Part shown: in pieces, positions 16,758 through 25,882 of the stretch | How the letters are laid out: the number at the start of each line of letters is the position of its first letter | How positions within the stretch are numbered: the stretch's first letter is position 1 | DNA from: Adhaeretor mobilis | Lineage (GTDB): Bacteria; Planctomycetota; Planctomycetia; Pirellulales; Lacipirellulaceae | Direction of reading: 5' to 3' | Length of the DNA stretch: 64,000 nt | Assembly: GCF_007741515.1 (NCBI RefSeq) | Contig: NZ_CP036263.1 | Coordinates: 4,327,178 to 4,391,177, forward strand | Translations under genes and position numbers: made by a program | The notes under the pieces: model-generated | Told to the model about the DNA's origin: nothing | Database searches by the model: none | Seen by the model: only the letters and a program-made list of their open reading frames with translations

Positions 16758-18086
16758 CTACAAGTCGTCGCTCTGGGAACTATCGCTATCGAGCGTAAAT
16801 CGAACTTTCGTCGCGTGATCTCGCTCGACTTCAATTATCTCTGCCATGGCTCCGTCAAAGGCCACTTTATCACCTTCTGTAGGTAGTTTACCTGACCTAG
16901 ACATCAAGACTCCCGCCACAGTATCGACATCACCTTCATCTAGCTTCAGTTCTAACCTCTTCTCAATCTCCCGTAGCAACGTGCTGCCAGATACAACAAA
17001 GTTCCCAGGACCTTCTTCCTTTATCCGAGGCTCCTCCGTGTCAAACTCGTCCTCCACGGCGCCAACGATTGACTCCAAAACGTTCTCGAGCGTTACGATG
17101 CCGATAACGTTCCCATACTCGTCGACGACGAATGCCAGCAATTGGTGGGTAGCTTGGAAATGTTTTAGCAACTTGCTGATTGGCATCTTCTCCGGCACTT
17201 TGTGGACAGGGCGCTTGATAGAATCAATTTTGAAATCTGTATCCGCTGCTGACACACCAAGTAAATCCTTCATGTGAATGACTCCACGTACGTCGTCAAG
17301 TGAACCGTTGCAATACGGATATCTTGTATGCTTGGTCGATTTCGCAACCGCTAAACACTCTCCTACAGATTGCCCTTCGTCAAAGAAAACGACATCCTTG
17401 CGTGGCACCATAACCCGTCTGCATATCAAATCTTCAAACTCAAAGACTGCGTTCAGCAGTCGGTGCTCAGCCCGCGACAAATTACCTTGGACGTGTGATT
17501 CGCGCAACAGGTGTCGAATCTCACTTACCGTATGTGGTGAGCCGTGCTCGCTCGCACCATCGATGCCCACTTTTTTGAGCAGCCAGGCAGTCGTCTTGTT
17601 CAGCACGACCAAGAATGGATAAAGGATAATGTAAAAGAACTTCATGGGAGCAGCACACCAGAGGATCATCTGCTCCGGGCGACGGATCGCAAAGATTTTT
17701 GGAGCTTGCTCACCAATGACGAGGTGGAGAGTTGTAATTGCAGAGAATGCCACGATAAATGAGGCGATGTGCAAAGCTTCTTCTGATTGAACGCCAACGA
17801 GCTTGAAGAGTGGCAGCAACAGATGGGCGAAGGCCGGCTCGCCAACCCACCCCAAAGCGAGGGATGCCATGGTGATGCCGAGTTGGCAGGCAGAAAGCGA
17901 TGCGTCCAGGCGTTCGGTGAGCCAACGTGCCGTTTTGGCAAATGGTCGTCCAGCCTGAACGAGGGCATCAATTTGGCTTAGCCGCACTTTGACAAGTGCA
18001 AACTCAGCCGCGACAAAAAAACCATTGAGGACTACAAGCAGCAAGGCAATGGAAATGAATAAGGCATCGTGCAGCCAGCCATCCAT
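16758..18086 (-). CDS. CNNM/CorC (hemolysin C)-family membrane protein with CBS pair
   Basis: A 442-residue inner-membrane protein. An N-terminal DUF21/CNNM transmembrane domain (about 8-190; LVVLNGFFVAAEFALVKVRLSQIDAL, SLALGWVGEPAF) is followed by two CBS motifs (about 205-330; VMVPRKDVVFFDEG, LLAFVVDEYGNVIGIVTLENVLE) and a C-terminal CorC_HlyC domain (about 345-430; VVSGSTLLREIEKRL, DTVAGVLMSRSGKLP). Family members export Mg2+ or Co2+ in exchange for Na+ and sense adenine nucleotides through the CBS pair; the old name hemolysin is misleading. Full family length. It has no clear functional link to its neighbours. Confidence 0.92.
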   Translation of the reverse strand: MDGWLHDALFISIALLLVVLNGFFVAAEFALVKVRLSQIDALVQAGRPFAKTARWLTERLDASLSACQLGITMASLALGWVGEPAFAHLLLPLFKLVGVQSEEALHIASFIVAFSAITTLHLVIGEQAPKIFAIRRPEQMILWCAAPMKFFYIILYPFLVVLNKTTAWLLKKVGIDGASEHGSPHTVSEIRHLLRESHVQGNLSRAEHRLLNAVFEFEDLICRRVMVPRKDVVFFDEGQSVGECLAVAKSTKHTRYPYCNGSLDDVRGVIHMKDLLGVSAADTDFKIDSIKRPVHKVPEKMPISKLLKHFQATHQLLAFVVDEYGNVIGIVTLENVLESIVGAVEDEFDTEEPRIKEEGPGNFVVSGSTLLREIEKRLELKLDEGDVDTVAGVLMSRSGKLPTEGDKVAFDGAMAEIIEVERDHATKVRFTLDSDSSQSDDL

Positions 18087-18634
18087 AGTCAGAGTCTTTC
18101 AGTGAGGTGTGGAAAATAATGGAAAGGCCGCCAATTCGTAAGGATTGCAACTCACTACTTCGATTTCGCTTTGAGCATGCTATTTCAAGCGATTGAGTTC
18201 ACTTGACTGGAGCATTGCGGCCATGTGGATGCCAGCGGTTTCCAGTATAGCTAAATTGAGATTCATGCGTTGACCTTCTGCCGCTGCGGGGGATGATCTC
18301 CTGGTTCAAGCGGCAGGGCAAGAAGCCTAGTGCCGACGTAGAAATGTTGACCGAACACCTGTCGGTAGATCAGCGACTATACTGTCTAGTAGGAGGTCGC
18401 CGGCTACTGAATTGGATCGCAGAGTAGTACGATCCAAAAAACTTGCCATCACGCTCGCTGGCAATCGCTGACCTTGAGCACGCAATACCTGTCGTCGGAA
18501 TATCCTCCCTCCCAGCAAGGCGTGCGGTCATGGTGGCTGAGGGTAGGTTCATCTTGGCTCTGCCTTGGTGCGGAGGCTGCCAGAAAGCATACCGTCTTGC
18601 TGTGCAAGACCCTTGGCGAAATCAGTGATTACAC
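18087..18634. other. Intergenic region, possibly with a short decayed reading frame
   Basis: In this 548-bp gap no protein family is recognisable. On the minus strand a 29-codon frame (start at about 18638, MSVITDFAKGLAQQDG) overlaps the stop of the ferritin-like gene as ATGA and ends by about 18552. The overlap geometry looks like a real translational junction, but the peptide is unknown and could be the remnant of a lost downstream gene. The rest shows nothing I can support. Confidence 0.35.
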
Positions 18635-19207
18635 TCATCGCTTCTCCTTCCGACAGTATGCCTTCGAAGCCTCCAAGGAATATCGGTTCTCTAAGTCGAT
18701 ATCGTTGTAGCTACTCTCTTTGCCCCAGCCAAATATCTTCTCGAATAGCGGGAGCAGTCGGTTGGTCTCTAAACTTTTTTGGAAATAAATTTCATGCTCT
18801 TTTTCCTTCATGCCCATTTCGTACAGCGCGGCGTCATGCTCCGTGATGCCCAGATCGTTGAAGTAGTGCATCATCACGAAGTACTCGCACACGTTGCCGC
18901 TTTCGAGACGACCAGCAAAGTAATACGGCATGAACCAGCCGATGACGTAGCAGCTGATGGAAATGATCTTACCGATCACGTGGTACTTCACTTCGTAGTA
19001 GCGTGAAATCGGAATATCGTACTGTTCTAGTATGGTGAGTACGGTTTCGCGATGTCCCCACTCGTCATCTTCAATCTGCTTGATGGCCGCCTTCTCTTCC
19101 TGGCTCTTCACTGAGCCCGCGTGCCCAATGTAGGCGAAGGCAGCGGCCTTTTCTGCTGAATAAGCCAATCGAAGCGATTTCACTAGCTGCGGATGATCTA
19201 GGGTCAT
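18635..19207 (-). CDS. Ferritin-like diiron protein, possibly membrane-associated
   Basis: A 190-residue helical protein with two ExxH motifs typical of diiron carboxylate proteins: E49xxH52 (DDEWGHRE) and E135xxH138 (EKEHEIYF), plus E19 and E102/E108 as further ligands. This is the ligand pattern of the ferritin-like superfamily. A hydrophobic stretch in the middle (about 77-98, VIGKIISISCYVIGWFMPYYF) recalls the membrane-inserting helices of COQ7/AOX-type hydroxylases. Substrate is unknown. The gene stands alone between a 548-bp gap and a divergent acyltransferase-like gene. The Cys-rich Bfr at 1225 is a different subfamily; the two share only the metal-site logic. Confidence 0.75.
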   Translation of the reverse strand: MTLDHPQLVKSLRLAYSAEKAAAFAYIGHAGSVKSQEEKAAIKQIEDDEWGHRETVLTILEQYDIPISRYYEVKYHVIGKIISISCYVIGWFMPYYFAGRLESGNVCEYFVMMHYFNDLGITEHDAALYEMGMKEKEHEIYFQKSLETNRLLPLFEKIFGWGKESSYNDIDLENRYSLEASKAYCRKEKR

Positions 19208-19426
19208 AGTTCACCTGGTTGCGGATGTACTTAGCTGCAACATAATTCTGGTACCCGAGGCGCCTACCGCTGGGCACTTGGCTTGTTAACTGGGAAAATA
19301 CACCGGTGTAAACATGGCTGCTTTCATAAGTTTTACTAGCGGGCACTTGCCCATGCAGCAGGGATGCGGTCACAATTTCTTAGGCGGTAGAACGACCTCC
19401 AGGACGGAATTAGGTTTAAGAAACCC

Positions 19427-20572
19427 ATGGCGAAAGAAACTCGCATGATTGATGACTCACAATCTGTGCCACCTGCTACTCATGCTTCAGAACGACTGGT
19501 GAGCCTCGACGCGCTACGTGGATTCGATATGTTCTGCATCATTGGCGGCGATCAGCTCGTCCGTCAAGCTGCGAAATTGAACGATTGGCCCTGGCTCGAT
19601 TGGATGAGTGAGCAAGCACACCATCCCGAGTGGCACGGCTTTACTTTCTACGACCTCATCTTCCCGCTTTTTCTGTTCCTCGCCGGTGTTTCAATGCCGT
19701 TTTCTTTTGAGAAACGGCTGGGGCGGGGGGAAACGAAAGGTCAGCTCTATCGCCACGTGCTGATACGCTGCCTTACGCTGGTCGTGCTCGGGCTCATTCT
19801 CAACGGCTTGTTGAAACTCGATTTTCAGAACATGCGCTATCCCCACGTGCTAGCGCGCATTGGGCTAGCGTATGCGTTTGCTGCTGTGATCATGCTGAAC
19901 ACCAACTGGTGCGGGCAATTGCTGTGGATCGCTGGGCTACTGGTGGGTTACTGGGCGGCACTCAAGTTTATACCTGTACCTGAGTTCGGAGCAGGAGATC
20001 TCGCCCCGGGGCACACGCTAACCGATTACCTCGATCGGCTGCTACTACCGGGTAAATTGTACAAGGAAGTCCGCGACCCTGAGGGAATACTATCCACGGT
20101 GCCGGCAATAGCTACTGCCCTCTCTGGGGCACTTGCGGGGCAGTTGCTCAAGAAACCGGACGTAACGGGCGCGATGAAGTCGTTGCTCCTAGCTCTTGCA
20201 GGAGTGGCGTGTTTGGCTGCAGCTTGGATGTGGAATCACGAATTCCCGATCAATAAGAATCTGTGGAGTAGCTCCTTCGTGCTGCATTGCAGTGGCTGGA
20301 GCTTGTTGCTCCTAGCAACCTTCTATCTCGTCATCGACGTGTGGAAGCTTCGGAGCTGGGCGTTTTTCTTCGTGGTGATCGGCAGTAACTCGATCCTAAT
20401 CTACGTCGCCCAAAGAGTTTTTGACCTGGGACACACGCGGGACTACCTGTTTGGAGGTGTGCTCTCGTTGACAGGCGACTGGCAACCTATGTTGTCGGTT
20501 GTCGCGTACATTGTTGTTGAGTGGCTGCTGCTCTACTTGCTCTATCGGAACCGCATTTTCCTACGCGTGTGA
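19427..20572 (+). CDS. HGSNAT-like acyltransferase domain membrane protein (DUF5009/DUF1624 type)
   Basis: A 381-residue polytopic membrane protein with about ten hydrophobic helices. The opening motif RLVSLDALRGFDMFCIIGGD is that of heparan-alpha-glucosaminide N-acetyltransferase-like proteins; WHGFTFYDLIFPLFLFLAGVS and GVLSTVPAIATALSG-like segments follow. Human HGSNAT uses acetyl-CoA from one membrane face to acetylate an amino sugar on the other; planctomycete homologues are presumed to modify extracytoplasmic glycans. Start chosen at the ATG at 19427, with a second in-frame ATG at 19445 possible. It ends 18 bp before a convergent gene. Confidence 0.85.
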   Translation: MAKETRMIDDSQSVPPATHASERLVSLDALRGFDMFCIIGGDQLVRQAAKLNDWPWLDWMSEQAHHPEWHGFTFYDLIFPLFLFLAGVSMPFSFEKRLGRGETKGQLYRHVLIRCLTLVVLGLILNGLLKLDFQNMRYPHVLARIGLAYAFAAVIMLNTNWCGQLLWIAGLLVGYWAALKFIPVPEFGAGDLAPGHTLTDYLDRLLLPGKLYKEVRDPEGILSTVPAIATALSGALAGQLLKKPDVTGAMKSLLLALAGVACLAAAWMWNHEFPINKNLWSSSFVLHCSGWSLLLLATFYLVIDVWKLRSWAFFFVVIGSNSILIYVAQRVFDLGHTRDYLFGGVLSLTGDWQPMLSVVAYIVVEWLLLYLLYRNRIFLRV

Positions 20573-20590
20573 ATTGTTGCGTGCCTTAGA

Positions 20591-22123
20591 TCACCGCGTC
20601 CAGCTGAGCCACAAGCCCATGAACCACTTCACTAGCGGTGTGAGTCGAGTCTTGTTGTACTGGTCGCCCAGCTTTCGCAAGCCTTCTGCCTGCGTCGGAT
20701 AGGGGTGAATAACATTGGCGAGTTTACCAAGGCCGACTCTTGTAGTCATGGCGAGGGTTACTTCGCTAATGAGATCACCGGCGTGCGGGGCGACGATCGT
20801 AGCGCCGACGATTGTGTCCTTGCCAGCAAGCGTGTGAACGCGAGCAAAGCCCTCGGTATGGCCTTCGAGGATGGCTCGATCGAGTTCATCAAACTGCTGG
20901 GTGTAGGTGTCGATCTCGATGCCTTGCTCCTTAGCGTCACTCGAGTAGAGCCCCACGTGGGCGATCTCAGGCGAAGTGTAAGTCGCCCAGGGAATCGTCA
21001 GTGCGGTGGCTTTGGATCGCCCCATAAATAGCGAGTTGCCAATGACAATGCGAGCCATGAAGTCGGCAGCGTGTGTGAACTGGAACTTCGAGCAGACATC
21101 GCCCGCCGCAAATATGCTGGAGTTGGTGGTACGCAGGTGATCGTCCACCGTGACGCCCTTCCTCTCGTCGAACTCCACATCGGCTGCTTCGAGGCCTAGG
21201 CCTTCGACATTTGGCTTTCGTCCCACAGCAACCAGTAGCTGGTCGACCGTTTCGCTGTAGCTCTTGCCGTGCGAATCAACGGTGAGGCGGATTCTTCCAC
21301 CATCCGTTGAGCAAACCTGCAATTCCCTGCCACAGCACAGCAATTGCACGCCATCTGCGGTCATGGATTCTTGCACAATTGCTGCAGCGTCGGGATCCTC
21401 CTTGGGTAGGACTCCGTGAGCGGCTTCCACCAACAGGACTTCGGAACCGAGATTGGCAAACGTTTGGGCCATTTCGCAGCCGATGGGCCCGGCACCAATG
21501 ACGGCTAGTCGCTGGGGAAGCTCCGTTAATGAGAAGAGCGTTTCATTGGTGAGATACTCCACGTCGCTCAGGCCAGGAATCGGCGGCGCGGCAGCACGGG
21601 CACCGGTGCAAATGGCGGCTTTCTTGAAATGCAGCGATTGACTGCCATGTTGCCCGTCAACTTGCACATGCGAGCTATCTGTAAACTTCGCCTGGCCGAG
21701 AAATACGTCCACGCCCAGTTCACGAAACCGGGCCGCCGAGTCAACATGGCTGATCCCGGCGCGTAGCTTGCGCATCCGCTCCATGACCCCTGGGAAATCG
21801 ACTTCTGCATTGCCCGTGGCAACGCCCCAAAGATTCGAGTTACGGGCCGACCTTGCAGCGCGAGCGCTGGCAATCAGCGCCTTGCTAGGCACACAGCCGA
21901 CGTTTAAGCAATCGCCGCCCATGAGTTCGCGCTCCACGAGCGCGACCTTCGCCCCCAACCCGGCCGCCCCCGCTGCGGTCACTAGGCCTGCGGTGCCAGC
22001 TCCGATCACGACGAGGTTATATCGCCCATCAGGAGTGGGGTTGGCCCAATCGGGCGGGTGTACACGCTCTTCAAGTAGTTGATTGTGAATATCGAAGGGC
22101 GAAAGAGCTTCGGACCGTGGCAT
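20591..22123 (-). CDS. Mercuric reductase/dihydrolipoamide dehydrogenase-like flavoprotein
   Basis: A 510-residue pyridine nucleotide-disulfide oxidoreductase. FAD-binding motif VVIGAGTAGLVTAAGAAGLGA (about 38-58), redox-active disulfide C72/C77 in GGDCLNVGCVPSK, NAD(P)H motif AVIGAGPIGCEMAQTFANLG, second FAD motif IFAAGDVCS, and a dimerisation domain ending HPYPTQAEGLRKL. It has neither the N-terminal heavy-metal domain nor the C-terminal vicinal cysteines of true MerA, so Hg(II) reduction is doubtful. The TVP38 gene lies immediately upstream in the same orientation (85 bp gap), a pairing frequent in bacteria and suggestive of a joint but undefined membrane/redox role. Confidence 0.9.
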   Translation of the reverse strand: MPRSEALSPFDIHNQLLEERVHPPDWANPTPDGRYNLVVIGAGTAGLVTAAGAAGLGAKVALVERELMGGDCLNVGCVPSKALIASARAARSARNSNLWGVATGNAEVDFPGVMERMRKLRAGISHVDSAARFRELGVDVFLGQAKFTDSSHVQVDGQHGSQSLHFKKAAICTGARAAAPPIPGLSDVEYLTNETLFSLTELPQRLAVIGAGPIGCEMAQTFANLGSEVLLVEAAHGVLPKEDPDAAAIVQESMTADGVQLLCCGRELQVCSTDGGRIRLTVDSHGKSYSETVDQLLVAVGRKPNVEGLGLEAADVEFDERKGVTVDDHLRTTNSSIFAAGDVCSKFQFTHAADFMARIVIGNSLFMGRSKATALTIPWATYTSPEIAHVGLYSSDAKEQGIEIDTYTQQFDELDRAILEGHTEGFARVHTLAGKDTIVGATIVAPHAGDLISEVTLAMTTRVGLGKLANVIHPYPTQAEGLRKLGDQYNKTRLTPLVKWFMGLWLSWTR

Positions 22124-22151
22124 GGCATAAGGCTTTCTTGGAGAATGTGTG

Positions 22152-22210
22152 AACCACGAAGATCACAAAGAACACTGTGCACTAACTCATACCTCGTGTC
22201 CTACGTGGTT
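22152..22210. repeat. Imperfect inverted repeat between TVP38 and flavoprotein genes
   Basis: Arms of 19 bases at 22152-22170 (AACCACGAAGATCACAAAG) and 22192-22210 match as inverted copies at about 14 of 19 positions, with a 21-base loop. The right arm overlaps the TVP38 stop codon. The arms resemble the AACCACGAAGGACACGAAG-type intergenic repeat I recall from planctomycete genomes. It could be an RNA hairpin shaping expression of the downstream gene, or just a mobile repeat remnant. Confidence 0.45.
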
Positions 22211-22964
22211 AGTTTCTTGCGTCGGTGCCTTTCCAGCGTTTCATGGCGTATTTTACTACTAACGGAAAGGTGCCTAAGACTATGAATGCAATGATCAGCT
22301 GTCGCGACAGGATGCCGCTTGCTCCCTGTTCAGCTAGCTCGGTAATGCTCGGGACGGTGTGGCCCGCGTAGACATAGACAATCGTCCCTGCCAGCATGCC
22401 GAGTTGGCTGACCCACCAGAACGTGACCACTCGGATCGGCGTCAGCCCCATCACGATGTTGAGTACGAAGAACGGCACGGCTGGGATGAGGCGGAGGGTA
22501 AACAGGTAGAAAGGACCCTCACTTTCAAGCGATTCCTCGAAAGTAGAAAGTCGCTCGCCAAACTTCGACTTCACGATGTCTCGAAGCAAGTAGCGACTTA
22601 CCAGGAAGGCAATGGTAGCACCCGTGGTCGAGGCGAAACTGACAAGGATAATTGCGGGCACAAGATCGAAAAACCAACCGTATGCCAACGAAAGCGGCAC
22701 CGCCCCCGGTAGGGACAGGCCTGTTACCATGGCATAGAGCCCGAAGGCCAGGACGTAAACGAGCACGGGATGTGCTTGGCGGTATTCCTGCAGGGCCGAC
22801 TCTTTCTCAGCAATTGCCTTCAGAGACAGCTGATCAGCAAAAAAGTAGTATCCAACTCCGATGGCAGCGAGAAAACCACATAGTGCCAGCCCCTTCAGCC
22901 ACCAGGAGCGTGCGCTGCCCGATTGGCTGTCACCCTGTTCATCCGTAGAGCTTTGCTTTGTCAC
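22209..22964 (-). CDS. TVP38/TMEM64-family (DedA-superfamily) membrane protein
   Basis: A 251-residue inner-membrane protein with an N-terminal helix (about 24-42), then the SNARE-associated/VTT domain: LPGAVPLSLAYGWFF, ATIAFLVSRYLLRD, FTLRLIPAVPFFVLNIVMGLTPI and a C-terminal helix. The G-x-x-x-A/F-L-x-[ST]-R and R-x-[IL]-P-[FAV] patterns are those of the DedA/VTT superfamily, which includes lipid scramblases and the E. coli YdjX/YdjZ proteins. Precise function is unknown. It heads a two-gene unit with the flavoprotein gene, and its upstream region is shared with the divergent ABC ATPase gene. Confidence 0.9.
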   Translation of the reverse strand: MTKQSSTDEQGDSQSGSARSWWLKGLALCGFLAAIGVGYYFFADQLSLKAIAEKESALQEYRQAHPVLVYVLAFGLYAMVTGLSLPGAVPLSLAYGWFFDLVPAIILVSFASTTGATIAFLVSRYLLRDIVKSKFGERLSTFEESLESEGPFYLFTLRLIPAVPFFVLNIVMGLTPIRVVTFWWVSQLGMLAGTIVYVYAGHTVPSITELAEQGASGILSRQLIIAFIVLGTFPLVVKYAMKRWKGTDARN

Positions 22965-23117
22965 TAGAGGTGAGTCCTTCGCGTTTTGGTTCTCTTAAGA
23001 GCCACATCAGGTGCTGCCATGTTAAACTTAGGGCTCGGCTTGACGCTACCAGTGTATGCAGCTGTCAAACGAAGTTTGGTTTGCTAACTCACACAACGAT
23101 CACTCTCGCGATAGACA

Positions 23118-24220
<1,103 letters not shown>

Positions 24221-24224
<4 letters not shown>

Positions 24225-25657
24225 GTGGTTTCCATTTCACCCTGAATGTAGCTTCTCTCTCGGTACCGCACGGCCACAAAGACGAAGGCGACGGCAGCTA
24301 CGAGCATCACGGCGGTGAAAAACCAATAGTAGCTGGCGCCTTCTAGCAGCAATGTGCCATCTTCATTCTGAATGAAAAGGTTCACAACGGCAGTGAACTC
24401 ATTTCCAAGTGCGACGCTCAACAGGAAGATAGACATAATAAAGGACTTCAAGCTGTTTGGAGCTTGGGTGTAGCTGAATTCTAGACAAGTGATGCTAACC
24501 ATCACTTCAGCCGCAGTAAGAACCGCATAGGCAAGCACTTGCCAACCGATGCTCGGCAATCCTCCGCCGTCTATCGAAGTTTGAATCAACGCGCTAATTG
24601 CGAAAGCCGGCACAGTGAGAAACATCCCGATGCCGACTTTTCGCAGTGGTGTAAGCGCAACGAGATTGCCCAGTGCCGGATAGACAACGTAGGAGAACAA
24701 TGGAACGAGGATGAGTATGAACAGCGGATTTGCAGCTTGCAGTTGGCTTGGTAGCCATTCTGTCCCAAGCCAATTCTTATTCATGTCCTCTGCTTGCAAA
24801 ACCCAAGCGCTAGCCGTTTGGTCGAATAGGCACCAGAAGGCCGCCACACAGATGTAGATCGGCGTGAGCCGTTTCAATACGCCCCAGCTTTCCGCAGAGA
24901 AAGCTTCTTTGATGAAGGACTCCCCCTTGGGGGGGATGTGAACAAAGCGATTGCGCCCCAGCCAAAAGACAAAGGTAGCGAGCGCCATGAGAACTCCTGG
25001 AACGCCAAAGGCTAGTGATGGCCCTGGGTGAACTCCCAGCGAAGTTAAGGTGTCTGCAAAGCTTCCAAACGTGTCATGAAATTGTTGCTTGTCGAGCAAA
25101 ATGGGAGTGAGCAGTGAGGAAGCAAACGCCCCAAGATTGATCGAGAGATAGAACCATCCGAATACTTTGCTCATCAAGTGCTTGTTGCCCGGTCCAAACT
25201 GGTCACCCACGTGAGCCGAAACGCACGGCTTGATCGCTCCCATCCCAAGCGAGATTAGGACCAACCCAGTAACAAGTCCGACACGAGTTTCATCCAATGC
25301 AAGTGCAAGATGTCCCAGGCAGTAGACGATGCTCAATACGAGGATGGTCGGGTACTTGCCAAACAACCAGTCGGACACAATCGCTCCCAGCAATGGGAAC
25401 GTGTAACCAGCGACAATGAAGGTATGCACCCAAAACTTCGCATCCTCGTCGCTCATCGTGGCTAGTGCCCCCGACGAATCGACAAGATACTTGGTCATGA
25501 ATACGGTCAGAATCGTGCGCATCCCGTAGAAACTAAATCGCTCGGCCGCCTCATTTCCAACAATGTAGGGAATTCCCCCAGGCATCTTGTCCGTGGGGGG
25601 CGGGCTGGTGAGGTAGCCAGAAGATTTTACGGCGACGGTACCGGCGGCTTCGGTCAT
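24221..25657 (-). CDS. POT/PTR-family proton-dependent oligopeptide transporter
   Basis: I place the start at the ATG at 25657 (MTEAAGTVAVKSSG), giving 478 residues; the upstream extension to 25756 has no family similarity. The protein is a polytopic MFS transporter with the PTR2 signature NEAAERFSFYGMRTILTVF near the N-terminus (ExxER proton-coupling motif), about 12-14 helices, and GWFYLSINLGAFASSLLTP matching the second PTR2 signature. It imports di- and tripeptides with protons across the inner membrane. It is convergent with the ABC ATPase gene (4-base overlap) and divergent from acnA. Confidence 0.93.
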
Positions 25658-25882
25658 GGGGGAGTGTGCTTTGATCGCGAATGTTGGAGGCTGATTAGTA
25701 GCGGCCCAGTCTAACCGAACTGGCTGGATTGCCCTACCGAGTCTCTGCAAGCACACCCGGTCCGGCTAGACGTGTTGTGTTCCTATCACGTTGCCCCCAG
25801 ACAGGGCCATGGGAAAACGCTAAACTGCGTATCTGCGCCTAGGCGAGTTCTTTAGACACCCAAAGTGAGAGAGATTGACGAT

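Noticed and set aside
16758..18086. Annotation as a hemolysin/virulence factor
   Set aside because: The DUF21-CBS-CorC architecture is that of a metal-ion transporter; the hemolysin name is historical.
20591..22123. Annotation as mercuric reductase MerA
   Set aside because: No N-terminal heavy-metal domain, no C-terminal cysteine pair, and no mer genes nearby.
25658..25756. Longer N-terminus for the POT transporter
   Set aside because: The extra 33 residues have no similarity to the family and the ATG at 25657 fits the usual N-terminus.
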